Assembly: GCA_945876185.1 (NCBI GenBank)
Contig: CAMCMZ010000003.1
Location: forward strand, 79,454-128,938
Source of the DNA: Candidatus Kuenenia stuttgartensis
GTDB taxonomy: Bacteria > Planctomycetota > UBA11346
Direction: 5' to 3'
Length of the DNA: 49,485 nt
Shown here: positions 33,473 to 42,199 of the stretch, piece by piece
Layout: the number at the start of each line of letters is the position of its first letter
Position numbering within the stretch: the stretch's first letter is position 1
Position numbers and translations under genes: made by a program
The notes under the pieces: generated by a model
The model's input: only the letters and a program-made list of their open reading frames with translations
The model's database searches: none
What the model was told of the DNA's origin: nothing

Positions 33473-35728
33473 TCAGCAGCAGCGCGGCCGGCCAGCGCGG
33501 CGGTCGATGCGTTCGCGCATGAACTCCGCGCGCGTCGGCAACTCATGCCGATGACCAGCGTGGCTGGCACAATGACGCTCATACGCATCGTCGTCGGCCC
33601 AGGCGCGCACCCGTTGCAGGATGCCGCGCAGGGGTCGGCCGGGAGCTGGATCGCTGAGGTCGGGTATCGGTGCGGCGGCAGCGGGTCCGTTACGCAGCAG
33701 GCGCCACCAGCGGCGGCAGGAATCGAGCAGCACCACCCAGGCGACCACCACGAACACCACCACCAGCACCGCGTCGAGGCGGGCGTTGAACAGGCTGCGC
33801 TCCAGGTTGCGGATGGCTTCAGCGCTGGCGGGGGCGTTGGCAGCGGTCACCAGGGCGAGCTTCGCGCTGAAGGCGTCAATCTGGGCCAGGAAACCCAGCT
33901 GTGGATCAGGTGAAAACAGCCGCTGCCACGCCGCCCACTGGGTCACCAGCATCAGCCACGCTAGCGGCAGCGCGGTGATCCAAGCCCAGCGCGCCTTGCC
34001 CATACTGATGATCACCGTGGTGCCGACGCATAGCGCGATGGCGGCCAGGGTCTGGTTCGCGATGCCGAAGACCGGCCAGAGAAACTTCACTCCCGCCGGA
34101 TCCAGCACGCCGGTCAGCAGCAGGCCGCCCCAGCCCGCGACCACCAGCGCGGCGGCGGTGAGCGATGCCGGCCACCACGACACCTGACCCAGGCGCGGAT
34201 GGAACGGCGCCGCCACGTTTTGCAGCATGAAGCGCGCGACCCGCGTCCCGGCGTCGACGGTGGTGAGGATGAACAGCACCTCGAAGAGGATGGCGAAGTG
34301 GTACCACCACGCCTTCATCGATTCCCAGCCGATCCAGCGGGTGACGGAATCAAAAAGATGTGCCATGCCCACCGCCAGCGTCGCCGCGCCGCCGGTGCGC
34401 GCGATGATGGTCGGTTCGCCCACGTCCTTGGCGGCCTGGGTCAGGTCCGCCGCGCTGAGAGCGAAACCCCAACTGGTCACCTGCGCCGCGACGGTGGCAG
34501 CATCCTTGCCCGCGAACTGGCCGGAGTTCATCGCGAAGAACAGGCCCGGGGTGAGAGCGCAGGCCGCGATCAGCGCCATCAATGCGACTGACGCTTCCAT
34601 CAGCATGCCGCCGTAGCCGATCATGCGGCAGTCGCTTTCGCGCGCGATCATCTTGGGCGTCGTGCCGGAACTGACGAGGGCATGGAAGCCGCTCACCGCA
34701 CCGCAGGCGATGGTGATGAAGGCGAACGGGAACAGGCTGCCGGCGAACACCGGCCCGTGTCCGCCAGCGACATCGGTGCCGTCGGCCAGCACGCCGACCA
34801 GCGCCGGCATGTGCAGGGCGGGCAGCACCAGCAGCACGCCCGCCGCAAGTAATCCAACCACGCCGATCTTCACGAAGGCGCTCAGGTAGTCGCGCGGTGC
34901 GAGCAGCATCCAGACCGGCAGGATCGCGGCGACGAAGCCATAGCCGATGATCGCCCACGCGACCGTGACCGGCTTCCAGGTGAAGCGTTCGGCCCATACC
35001 GGGTCGTGCGCCGCGACCTGCCCCAGCCACATCGCGACCGCGAGCAGCCCCAGCCCGATCAGGCTGGCTTCCAGCGTGCGCCCCGGCCGGATCCAGCGCA
35101 TCCACACCCCCATCAGCAGCGCGATTGGGATGGTCAGACCGACCGTCACCACGCTCCACGGACTCTTGGCGGTGGCACCGACCACCACGATCGCCAGCAC
35201 CGCGATGAGCAGCAGCACGATCGCCAGGGTGCCGAGCAACGCGGCCCAGCCCGCGACCGGGCCGATCTCCTCCAGCGCCATCTGGCCCAGGCTTTTGCCA
35301 TCACGCCGGATCGAGGCGCACAGGATCACCAGATCCTGCACCGCGCCCGCCAGCACGACGCCGACCACGATCCAGAGCGTGCCCGGCAGCCAGCCGAACT
35401 GCGCGGCCAGGATCGGTCCGACCAAAGGCCCGGCTCCGGCGATGGCGGCGAAGTGGTGCCCGAACGCGACCCAGCGGTCGGTCGGCACGAAGTCGTGGCC
35501 GTCGTCATGGCGCACCGCCGGCGTCGTGCGCCGGTCATCGAGCGTGAAGATGCGCCGGCTGATGATCAGTGAATGGAAGCGGTAGGCGATCGCCCAGGTG
35601 CAGCCCGCCGCCACCACCAGCCACGCCGCGCTGATCGTCTCGCCCCGTGCCAGGGCGAGCGTGGCGATGGCGACGGTACCGACGAGGGCGATGACGGTCC
35701 AGAGGACGATAGGAAAAATTCGATGCAT
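33473..35728 (-). CDS. cstA: CstA-family peptide/pyruvate permease with fused YbdD-like tail
   Basis: 751 aa. The N-terminal 640 or so residues match CstA/BtsT: the signature HFAAIAGAGPLVGPILAAQ, FGWLPGTLWI, many membrane helices, and SSGTTPKMIARESD. CstA transporters import peptides or pyruvate during carbon limitation. The last ~65 residues are not membrane: RVRAWADDDAYERHCASH, PTRAEFMRERIDRRAG and the terminal RCC. These match YbdD/YjiX, a small protein usually encoded by a separate gene next to cstA. The stop is 16 bp from the cytochrome c remnant. Confidence 0.92.
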   Translation of the reverse strand: MHRIFPIVLWTVIALVGTVAIATLALARGETISAAWLVVAAGCTWAIAYRFHSLIISRRIFTLDDRRTTPAVRHDDGHDFVPTDRWVAFGHHFAAIAGAGPLVGPILAAQFGWLPGTLWIVVGVVLAGAVQDLVILCASIRRDGKSLGQMALEEIGPVAGWAALLGTLAIVLLLIAVLAIVVVGATAKSPWSVVTVGLTIPIALLMGVWMRWIRPGRTLEASLIGLGLLAVAMWLGQVAAHDPVWAERFTWKPVTVAWAIIGYGFVAAILPVWMLLAPRDYLSAFVKIGVVGLLAAGVLLVLPALHMPALVGVLADGTDVAGGHGPVFAGSLFPFAFITIACGAVSGFHALVSSGTTPKMIARESDCRMIGYGGMLMEASVALMALIAACALTPGLFFAMNSGQFAGKDAATVAAQVTSWGFALSAADLTQAAKDVGEPTIIARTGGAATLAVGMAHLFDSVTRWIGWESMKAWWYHFAILFEVLFILTTVDAGTRVARFMLQNVAAPFHPRLGQVSWWPASLTAAALVVAGWGGLLLTGVLDPAGVKFLWPVFGIANQTLAAIALCVGTTVIISMGKARWAWITALPLAWLMLVTQWAAWQRLFSPDPQLGFLAQIDAFSAKLALVTAANAPASAEAIRNLERSLFNARLDAVLVVVFVVVAWVVLLDSCRRWWRLLRNGPAAAAPIPDLSDPAPGRPLRGILQRVRAWADDDAYERHCASHAGHRHELPTRAEFMRERIDRRAGRPRCC

Positions 35729-35791
35729 GGGCGGCGGACGGTAGGGCGCTGGCGCAGCCAGCCAATCGTCCGGAGCGGAATTCCGCGGGGG

Positions 35792-35880
35792 GCCTCAAAA
35801 GTCGGCCTTCCTGGGAGCGCCGGCGTCTCGCCGGCCGAAAAAGCAGCATCCGCAGGATGCCACCAACCGACTTTTGAGGC
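35792..35880 (+). repeat. Interspersed repeat family B, copy B2
   Basis: 89 bp. The arms GCCTCAAAAGTCGG and CCGACTTTTGAGGC are a perfect 14-bp inverted repeat enclosing the GCCGGC and GCATCC/GGATGC hairpins. It lies in the 331-bp divergent gap between cstA and the FGE-like gene. The rest of that gap (35729-35791, 35881-36059) shows no gene. Confidence 0.92.
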
Positions 35881-36059
35881 AGCCTGGGAATTCCTGACGA
35901 CGATCGCGTGCCGAGTGACAGCACGCCGAAACCGCCTCGAACCGTAGTGGGCACCGGGCGTGGTTCGGCGGCAAGGAGCCTTCAGGCCAGGCGATACCGG
36001 ACCAGGTTGGGTGTACCGGAGAACTGTACTTGAGCCGTGGGCGATCTAGATTGCGCCAC

Positions 36060-38339
36060 ATGCGCTTCCTCGTCCTGATCTTGATGTTCGTGAGCCTGAC
36101 CGCAGGAGACGAGGCGGACCAACCCGCTGTGGTCCGTCCGGCATGGGCCACGGCGCACGGCCGGGACCAATTCGGCACCTGGGCCGACCTGACCGTCGGC
36201 AAACAGGTGCAGCGTTTCCGCTATATCCTGCCCGGCACCTTCACCATGGGCAGCCCGGTCACGGACGAAGGCCGTCGCGCCGACGAGGTCGAGCATCAGG
36301 TGACCCTGACCCGGCCGTTCTGGCTCGCCGACAGCGAGGTGACCCAGGCGACGTGGGTGGCGGTCGGGATGACCAATACCGGCTATTTTGCCGATCGCAA
36401 AACCGCACTTTCCCCTGTCAACATGGTCAGTTGGATCGATTGCCGCCTGTTTCTGGATCGGCTTAACCAGCAGGTGCCCGACATGCACGCAACCTTTCCC
36501 ACTGAGGCTCAGTGGGAATATGCCTGCCGGGCCGGCACCACCGGGCAGCAGTATGGAGAAATCGAAAAGATCGCTTGGACCAGAGATAATTCAGGGGGAT
36601 GGCCCGGAAACGCAGTTAAGAAAAAGGAGCCGAATGCCTGGGGGCTGCATGACACGATCGGAGGGGTCTGGGAATGGTGCGCCGACTGGTCCGCGGACTA
36701 CGGGACAAAGCCGGTCACCGATCCCGTGGGGGGCCACAGTGGCACCGCCCGGATCGCGCGCGGCGGTGGGGCAAACAACGATCCCCAAGCGTATCGGGCG
36801 GCGTTCCGGCTTCGCTATCCAGCGGATTTCCGCTTTCATGACCTCGGTCTGCGCATCTGCGTGCCGACAACCCCGCCCATTGAAAGTGCAACGAAGGTGG
36901 AAGCAGCGATCCCCGTCATTGGCAATGGAGAATTCCTGGCTGATACCTTCAAGTACATGCGCGGGGTCAAGGGTGAACCGATTTTTTTCCTGGGGAAAGA
37001 AAGCCAGAAATGGTTCAAGGAAAGATTGGTGATCTACCATCCCGCGTACGCGCAGATTCTGGCGGAGATGAAGAGCTTGCTCAAAGTATCGAACCCGGGG
37101 CTGGATCTGATGTATCTGGCGGAAGACACCCCAACGCATGTCTCCTACTCGGATACCAGTACCCTGCATCTTGACTACAAGAACAACCTGGATCTGCCGT
37201 TGGCTCAGGCTGCCTTGCGGATCGCTGCCAAACTCGCGCCAGGGCGACTGTGTGTCCATGCCAACTCCAAGGGGGGCAATTACGAACACCATTCGATTTT
37301 CATCGGTTATTCAGCCTGGATGTCCCCCTGGCATCCGCCCATTGCGCCAGCCCTGGTCGAACGCCTGCTGACAGAACCGAAAAACGCTTCCGAATTCCAT
37401 GATTTGTTGGCCCGGCAACCGCTGCTGCCTGAGATTGAAAAAGAGGTCCATCCCCCACTGCCTGCGCCGGGACTGGTGATGCGCTTCGATCTGGCCCGAT
37501 CGCGCTCAGATTTCGACAATCGCGGGTATCTGTTCAACCTGGATAAAGCCGAATTGACTCCGGACGGGGTGTTCATCAATGGTGTCTATGCCGCCTGGAT
37601 CAAGGAGCAGCGCAAGGGCGAACCCATGCAGCCTTTCGTGGATTGCCCCGACCTGGATCCGCTCCGTTTCACCGTGTCGGCGCTGTTGGCCCCATCGGGA
37701 GATAATCCCATGCGGGGGAATGGAGACACCAATCTGTTGTTCTGCCTTGGTGGCGAAGGAACCTGGCTCCAGACGGAGTTCGACGTAAGTCGGAAATGGA
37801 CGCGGAATGCCCTCATCGTCGGCTTCAACAACGACGAGTATAAGCCGATGTTCCCGCATGAGGATAAAACAGCCATGGCGAAGATCGTCGGCAATGCGCG
37901 GTGGTATGCGCTCACGTTGGCGGTGGAGCTGCGCAGCGATCCGAAGACCATCACGGTCTATCTGAATGGGCTCAAGTCCCTGCCCATCGAATTACCCAAG
38001 GATGCCCTGCCCTGGGTCGTGCGTCAGGCTGCCACGTCGCGCAACAAGCGATTCAAGTTCACCAATGAGTCTAACGGCGGTAATTTCCGAGGCATCGTGG
38101 CAGCACTCTCCGTCCACAACGGCCTCGTGCCCGAGGCTGAGATCCTGGCCCTGCACGCGAAATGGGACGAGAAGAAACGCGTCATGCCGGACCATCCCGA
38201 CTTCGGGGACCGTCGGGGTCAACCGGTGAAAACCGGGTCGAACCTGAAGTTGGGGCGGGCAGTTAAGAACAAGCCGTCGCCTATCCCGACGGACGGGCAG
38301 AAGCCTGCTCCGCCCAAGGAAAACGTTGATGATTTCTGA
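36060..38339 (+). CDS. Secreted SUMF1/FGE-like protein with C-terminal LamG-like domain
   Basis: 759 aa from the ATG at 36060. A short signal peptide (MRFLVLILMFVSLTAG) precedes a formylglycine-generating-enzyme-type domain (about 45-290): FTMGSPVTDEG, ADSEVTQATW, FPTEAQWEYACRAG, GLHDTIGGVWEWCAD, ARGGGANN and GLRIC. The active-site Cys pair of genuine FGE is absent where expected, so the domain probably binds rather than oxidises. Residues 300-500 are unassigned. About 500-740 are beta-rich, with GYLFNLDKAELT, a WYALTLAVELR strand and a NGLKSLPIELP strand, resembling a concanavalin A/LamG fold. Base composition is visibly less GC-rich than its neighbours, hinting at transfer or a different expression class. 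Confidence 0.83.
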   Translation: MRFLVLILMFVSLTAGDEADQPAVVRPAWATAHGRDQFGTWADLTVGKQVQRFRYILPGTFTMGSPVTDEGRRADEVEHQVTLTRPFWLADSEVTQATWVAVGMTNTGYFADRKTALSPVNMVSWIDCRLFLDRLNQQVPDMHATFPTEAQWEYACRAGTTGQQYGEIEKIAWTRDNSGGWPGNAVKKKEPNAWGLHDTIGGVWEWCADWSADYGTKPVTDPVGGHSGTARIARGGGANNDPQAYRAAFRLRYPADFRFHDLGLRICVPTTPPIESATKVEAAIPVIGNGEFLADTFKYMRGVKGEPIFFLGKESQKWFKERLVIYHPAYAQILAEMKSLLKVSNPGLDLMYLAEDTPTHVSYSDTSTLHLDYKNNLDLPLAQAALRIAAKLAPGRLCVHANSKGGNYEHHSIFIGYSAWMSPWHPPIAPALVERLLTEPKNASEFHDLLARQPLLPEIEKEVHPPLPAPGLVMRFDLARSRSDFDNRGYLFNLDKAELTPDGVFINGVYAAWIKEQRKGEPMQPFVDCPDLDPLRFTVSALLAPSGDNPMRGNGDTNLLFCLGGEGTWLQTEFDVSRKWTRNALIVGFNNDEYKPMFPHEDKTAMAKIVGNARWYALTLAVELRSDPKTITVYLNGLKSLPIELPKDALPWVVRQAATSRNKRFKFTNESNGGNFRGIVAALSVHNGLVPEAEILALHAKWDEKKRVMPDHPDFGDRRGQPVKTGSNLKLGRAVKNKPSPIPTDGQKPAPPKENVDDF

Positions 38340-38393
38340 AGGGCGCTGCTGATTTCCTGGCCGCGGCAATTCCCCGGAACACGCCCTGGCCCC

Positions 38394-38458
38394 CGGCGGA
38401 TGGCTTCGTGCTGGGTCGACGAAGCGACGAAGGGGATCGCCAGGAAGCCATTCCGCCG
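38394..38458. terminator. Long inverted repeat in a tail-to-tail gap
   Basis: CGGCGGATGGCTTC (38394-38407) pairs with GAAGCCATTCCGCCG (38444-38458) over 14 bp with one bulged T. A competing inner stem is GCTTCGT / ACGAAGC. It lies between the FGE-like gene and the SDR gene, so it may be a bidirectional terminator. No close second copy was seen in the window. Confidence 0.5.
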
Positions 38459-38491
38459 CGGGAACACCTCTGCGCTGGCGCGATTTCCGGT

Positions 38492-39319
38492 TCAGCGCGC
38501 GTACACCTGCCCCGAATCGACGATGATCACCTGGCCGGTGACGCAGCGGGCAGCGTCGGAGAGCAGCCAGACGGCGGCGTTGGCGATGTCGTCGGGTTTG
38601 ATGTCGCGGTTGAGCGCGGTCTGGGCGATGTAACTGGGGATGACGTCTTCCGGTTTGAGGCCCTTGGCCTTGGCACGCTCGGCGATGTAGGTCGGGTTCC
38701 AGATCTTCGACCCTTCAAACACGTTGCCGGGCGAGATGCAGTTCACCCGCACGCCCTCACGGCCGAGTTCGAGGGCCCAGCCGCGCGCCAGGTGCAGCTC
38801 GCCGGCCTTGGTCGCGTTGTAGGCGCTGTTGGCCTTGCTCGGCTCCAGGCCGGACTTGCTCGACAGCAGCACCATTGCGCCGCCGCGGTTCTGCTTGAGG
38901 AAGATGCGCGCGGCTTCGCGGCCGCAGAGGAAATAGCCGGTCAGGTTGATGCGCAGGCTGAGCTCCCATTTATCGAGCGGGAAGTCGACCAGGTTGAAGG
39001 CCGGCGCGATGCCGGCGGCGCAGACCAATCCGTCGAGGCCGCCGAAGCGCGTGACGGTGGAGGCGAACGCGGCCTGGACGCTGGCCTCGTTGGTGACATC
39101 GAGTTTGGCCGTGTGCACGTTGGCCGGGTCATTGATTCCGGCGGCGATCTGGGCCAGGCCGGCCTCGTCGACATCGGTGAAGGCGACCCTGGCCCCGGCG
39201 CGATGCAGGCCGCGGGCGATGCCTAGGCCGAGGCCGCTCGCGGCACCGGTGACCAGGATCGCCTTGCCCGCGAGCAGGCCGGTGAGGTGGAGCGGGGCGG
39301 GATGGGGGATGTTGGGCAT
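38492..39319 (-). CDS. Short-chain dehydrogenase/reductase
   Basis: 275 aa. NAD(P)-binding TGAASGLGLG (about 24-33), DVDEAG (Asp after beta2, favouring NAD), LVCAAGIAP, catalytic Ser in LSSKSG, and Tyr/Lys in SAYNATKAG. The C-terminal NVFEGSKIWNPTY and AERAKAKGL...IPSYIAQTALNRDIKPDD block resembles sugar-alcohol dehydrogenases related to sorbitol-6-phosphate dehydrogenase or the SDR half of rhamnulose-phosphate aldolase fusions. The substrate is probably a sugar or sugar phosphate, by inference. It is followed by no close partner on its strand; an esterase lies 35 bp upstream in the same direction. Confidence 0.9.
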   Translation of the reverse strand: MPNIPHPAPLHLTGLLAGKAILVTGAASGLGLGIARGLHRAGARVAFTDVDEAGLAQIAAGINDPANVHTAKLDVTNEASVQAAFASTVTRFGGLDGLVCAAGIAPAFNLVDFPLDKWELSLRINLTGYFLCGREAARIFLKQNRGGAMVLLSSKSGLEPSKANSAYNATKAGELHLARGWALELGREGVRVNCISPGNVFEGSKIWNPTYIAERAKAKGLKPEDVIPSYIAQTALNRDIKPDDIANAAVWLLSDAARCVTGQVIIVDSGQVYAR

Positions 39320-39354
39320 GGTGGGATCCGCTGTGGTTGTGCTGAAGGAAAGAG

Positions 39355-40125
39355 TCAGGTCGCCGGTTTCAGGCCGAACGCCTGGGCATGGAAACGCAGC
39401 GCCGCCGGGATGTGGCGATCCCAGTAATCCCAGCCGTGCGCGCCGGGATGCTCGACGTAGGTGTGCGCGATGCCGAGACGGTCGAGCAGGGCGTGGAAAC
39501 GCCGGTTGTGATCGAGAAGGAAATCCTCGCTGCCGCAGTCGATATGCAAAGCCGGCAGCGGTTTTCCTGCGCGTGCCGCCGCGCGGGCCTGCTTAAACGG
39601 ATCGGCCGAGGCCGGCAGACGCGGGCCGAACGCGGCGAACAGCGCGCCGCCGACCCAGTCCTTGCGCATCTTCGCGGGACCAGCTGCGAAATAGCGGGCC
39701 GGATCGAAGAGCCCTGAATGGCTATGCGCCGAACCGAAAAGCTGGGGATGTCGAAGCGCAATGCGGATCGCTCCGCCGCCGCCCATCGACAGGCCACCGA
39801 TCGCGCGCGCGGATCGTTCGGGCCTGAGGCGCAGCAGGCGCTCGCAGGTGGCGATCGACTCCAGGATGTGGCGTTCGTAGTCCCCCGCCCCATTCGGCAG
39901 ATCGCAGTAGAACGATTTCGCCCCATCCAGCATCACCACCGCGATCCCCAGCGTTTCGGCGTAGCGCTCGATCGAGGTCCGCCGCTGCCAGATCGAATCG
40001 TCGTCGCTGAGTCCATGCAGCAGATACACCGCCGGATGCGGCCCCGGCCCATCGGGCACCACCGCCTGTAGACTGCATGCCTTGCCCAGGGGGGCACTGC
40101 CATACCGGATCTGGAGGTAACTCAT
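39355..40125 (-). CDS. Esterase D-like alpha/beta hydrolase
   Basis: 256 aa. It matches the putative esterase family (S-formylglutathione hydrolase/tributyrin esterase-like): VYLLHGLSDDD near 33, nucleophile elbow GGLSMGG (Ser about 113), Asp in CGSEDFLLDHN, and His in GAHGWDYWDRH. There is no signal peptide, so it is cytoplasmic, hydrolysing short-chain acyl esters; the natural substrate is unknown. It sits 35 bp upstream of the SDR gene, so the two may share a transcript acting on a carbohydrate ester and its alcohol. That link is inference. Confidence 0.9.
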   Translation of the reverse strand: MSYLQIRYGSAPLGKACSLQAVVPDGPGPHPAVYLLHGLSDDDSIWQRRTSIERYAETLGIAVVMLDGAKSFYCDLPNGAGDYERHILESIATCERLLRLRPERSARAIGGLSMGGGGAIRIALRHPQLFGSAHSHSGLFDPARYFAAGPAKMRKDWVGGALFAAFGPRLPASADPFKQARAAARAGKPLPALHIDCGSEDFLLDHNRRFHALLDRLGIAHTYVEHPGAHGWDYWDRHIPAALRFHAQAFGLKPAT

Positions 40126-40244
40126 GGAAGGCGGGATGCTGGAGCTCTTGTTACCGGTGCAATCGGAGGTGTCGACACGGACGCAGATCGTCCCACGGTG
40201 CGAGATTTCGATGCTTCATTCACGTTGCCCGCCGCCACAGGAGC

Positions 40245-40291
40245 GGCGATGTCCACATCGCCGTGGCGAGACAGAACCCCGCTGAAAAAGC
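40245..40291 (-). repeat. Hairpin plus family C-like fragment after the aldo/keto reductase
   Basis: Perfect 8-bp stem GGCGATGT-cc-ACATCGCC (40245-40262), then GTGGCGAGACAGAACCCCGC (40263-40282) resembling the end of family C. It ends 3 nt from the reductase stop codon, the same placement as C2 relative to the sigma54 activator. The match is short. Confidence 0.4.
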
Positions 40292-40294
40292 TAC

Positions 40295-41254
40295 TCAGGC
40301 GGGCATCGCGGCGACATCGGCCAGGCATCGCGCGACGATCGCGTCGACGGCATCGAGTTGCGCCTGCTTCACCGGCATGCCGAGCGAGCCCAGCGCCGCG
40401 CCCTGGGCTGCGTTGCGGGCGCCGACGATGCAGCCGGCGACTCCCTCGGTGCAGAGCAGGCAGCCGAGGGCGAGGCCGGCGACGGACTGGTCGTCTTCTT
40501 CAGCGATCACGCGGAGTTCTTCGACCGCCGCGAGGTAGCGATCCAGGCGCGGCGGGCGGAAATCCGGGCGGCCGCCACGATGGTCGTCGGGCGGGAAGGT
40601 CTTGCCGGATGTCCAGGTGCCGAACAGCAGGCCGCGCATCAATGGCGAATACGCGAGGAATCCCACGCCGTTCGCAGCGCACCACGGAATGACCTCGGCG
40701 GCGGCCTCGGGCCGGAAGAGGTGGTACATGTTCTGCACGCTGGCCAGCGGGCAGTGCTGCCGCCAGGCCTCGCACTGGGCGACGGAGACGTTGCTGAGGC
40801 CGACGTGGCGCACCTTGCCGGCTCGGATCAGCTCGGCGCAGGCCCCGGCGGTTTCTTCCACCGGCTGCGGCGCCGGCCAGTGGAGCTGGAACAGGTCGAG
40901 TCGCTCGACCCCGAAGGTGGTGAGCGCGGTCTCGCAGTCGGCGATCACCCGCGCCCGGCTGCCGTCCGTCGTGCGCTGGCCGTCGACCAGGTGGTGGCCG
41001 AACTTGGTGAACACGCGTGGCCGGCGCGACGGCGGCAGGCCGCGCAGCACCTTGCCAACGATGCCATCGGCGCGCCCGCTGCCGTACAGCGGCGCGGTGT
41101 CGAGCCAGTCGACCCCGACGTCGAGCGCGGCGAGGATCGCGGCCTCGCTGTCGGCGTCGTCTTGCGCCCCCCACATGAAGCCGCCGGCGGCGAACCCGCC
41201 CCAGCCAATGGCGGAGATGACGAGATCCGTGGAACCGAGCGGACGGCGGATCAT
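40295..41254 (-). CDS. Aldo/keto reductase
   Basis: 319 aa. The catalytic tetrad is complete: Asp52 (WLDTAPLY), Tyr57, Lys84 (FTKFG) and His125 (QLHWP). The VGLSNVS and VGARNAAQ segments form the NADP-binding region. AKRs reduce aldehydes and ketones with NADPH. Stop to start spacing with panC is only 4 bp, so they are co-transcribed. One hypothesis is that it supplies the ketopantoate reductase step for panC. The family is broad and that is untested. Confidence 0.9.
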   Translation of the reverse strand: MIRRPLGSTDLVISAIGWGGFAAGGFMWGAQDDADSEAAILAALDVGVDWLDTAPLYGSGRADGIVGKVLRGLPPSRRPRVFTKFGHHLVDGQRTTDGSRARVIADCETALTTFGVERLDLFQLHWPAPQPVEETAGACAELIRAGKVRHVGLSNVSVAQCEAWRQHCPLASVQNMYHLFRPEAAAEVIPWCAANGVGFLAYSPLMRGLLFGTWTSGKTFPPDDHRGGRPDFRPPRLDRYLAAVEELRVIAEEDDQSVAGLALGCLLCTEGVAGCIVGARNAAQGAALGSLGMPVKQAQLDAVDAIVARCLADVAAMPA

Positions 41255-41258
41255 GGGC

Positions 41259-42134
41259 TCAGTCGTCCAGCGCGACCGGGAACGTCTCGCGCCCCAGGTG
41301 GATGTGGTCGATCAGGCGCACCCCGTCGATGAACACCGCCGCGGCGAGAACGCAGCCATCGTCGGCCTGGTCGACCTCCTGGAAGCCGCTCAGCTTGACC
41401 ACGTTGCAGTAATCGAGATCGACTCCTGGGTGCACCAGCAGTTCATTGGCGACGGCTTCGATGAGCTTGAGCGACGCACGCTCGCCGTGTTCGAAGGCGC
41501 GATTGGCAAGCTGCAGGCCGCGCGGCAGGCCGAGCGCCCGCTCGCGCATGTCGGGATTCAGACGGCGGTTGCGGCTCGACATCGCGAGGCCGTCGGCATC
41601 GCGCACCGTTGGCGCAACGACGATTTCAACCGGCAGATTGAGGTCGCTGACCATGCGCGCGATGATCAACACCTGCTGCAGGTCCTTTTCGCCAAACACC
41701 GCGACGTCGGGCTGGACGATGGAAAACAGCTTGGTCACCACCGTGGTCACGCCGCGGAAATGCCCGGGCCGGGTCGCGGCGCAGAGCTTGTCGGTGAGCG
41801 GCCCGACCATCTCGACAAAGGTGCAGTGGCCTTCCTGATAGATCTCACGCGCCTCCGGCGTGAACAGCACGTCGACTCCGGCACCTTCCAGCATTTTGGC
41901 GTCGGCGGCGAGGGTACGGGGGTAATTGGCGAGGTCGTCCGGGTTGTCGAACTGGGTCGGGTTGACGAACACCGACGCCACCACCACGTCGCTGTGCGCC
42001 CGCGCCTGTTGCACCAGGGAAATATGACCCTCGTGCAGGGCACCCATGGTCGGCACGAAGCCGATGCGCTTGCCGGCGCGGATCTGCTGCCGCGACCAGG
42101 CGCGCTGGTCGGCGATGGTGGTGAACTGTTGCAT
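41259..42134 (-). CDS. panC: Pantothenate synthetase PanC
   Basis: 291 aa from the ATG at 42134, the usual length. HIGH-type GALHEGH (31-37), FVNPTQF, the P-loop-like GPLTDKLCAATRPGHFRGV, GEKDLQQ, and the KMSKS-like MSSRNRRL are present. It condenses pantoate with beta-alanine using ATP, the last step of vitamin B5 synthesis. panB and panD are not in the window. It is divergent from the FHA gene across 65 bp and is followed by the aldo/keto reductase. Confidence 0.96.
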   Translation of the reverse strand: MQQFTTIADQRAWSRQQIRAGKRIGFVPTMGALHEGHISLVQQARAHSDVVVASVFVNPTQFDNPDDLANYPRTLAADAKMLEGAGVDVLFTPEAREIYQEGHCTFVEMVGPLTDKLCAATRPGHFRGVTTVVTKLFSIVQPDVAVFGEKDLQQVLIIARMVSDLNLPVEIVVAPTVRDADGLAMSSRNRRLNPDMRERALGLPRGLQLANRAFEHGERASLKLIEAVANELLVHPGVDLDYCNVVKLSGFQEVDQADDGCVLAAAVFIDGVRLIDHIHLGRETFPVALDD

Positions 42135-42199
42135 GATGGTCTCCGAAGTGTGGGATTCGCCGCCTTGCACCGCAGCGGCCTGAACGTACGACCCGGCGC

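Noticed and set aside
42135..42199. Riboswitch upstream of panC or the FHA gene
   Set aside because: The 65-bp divergent gap is too short and has no recognisable riboswitch fold.
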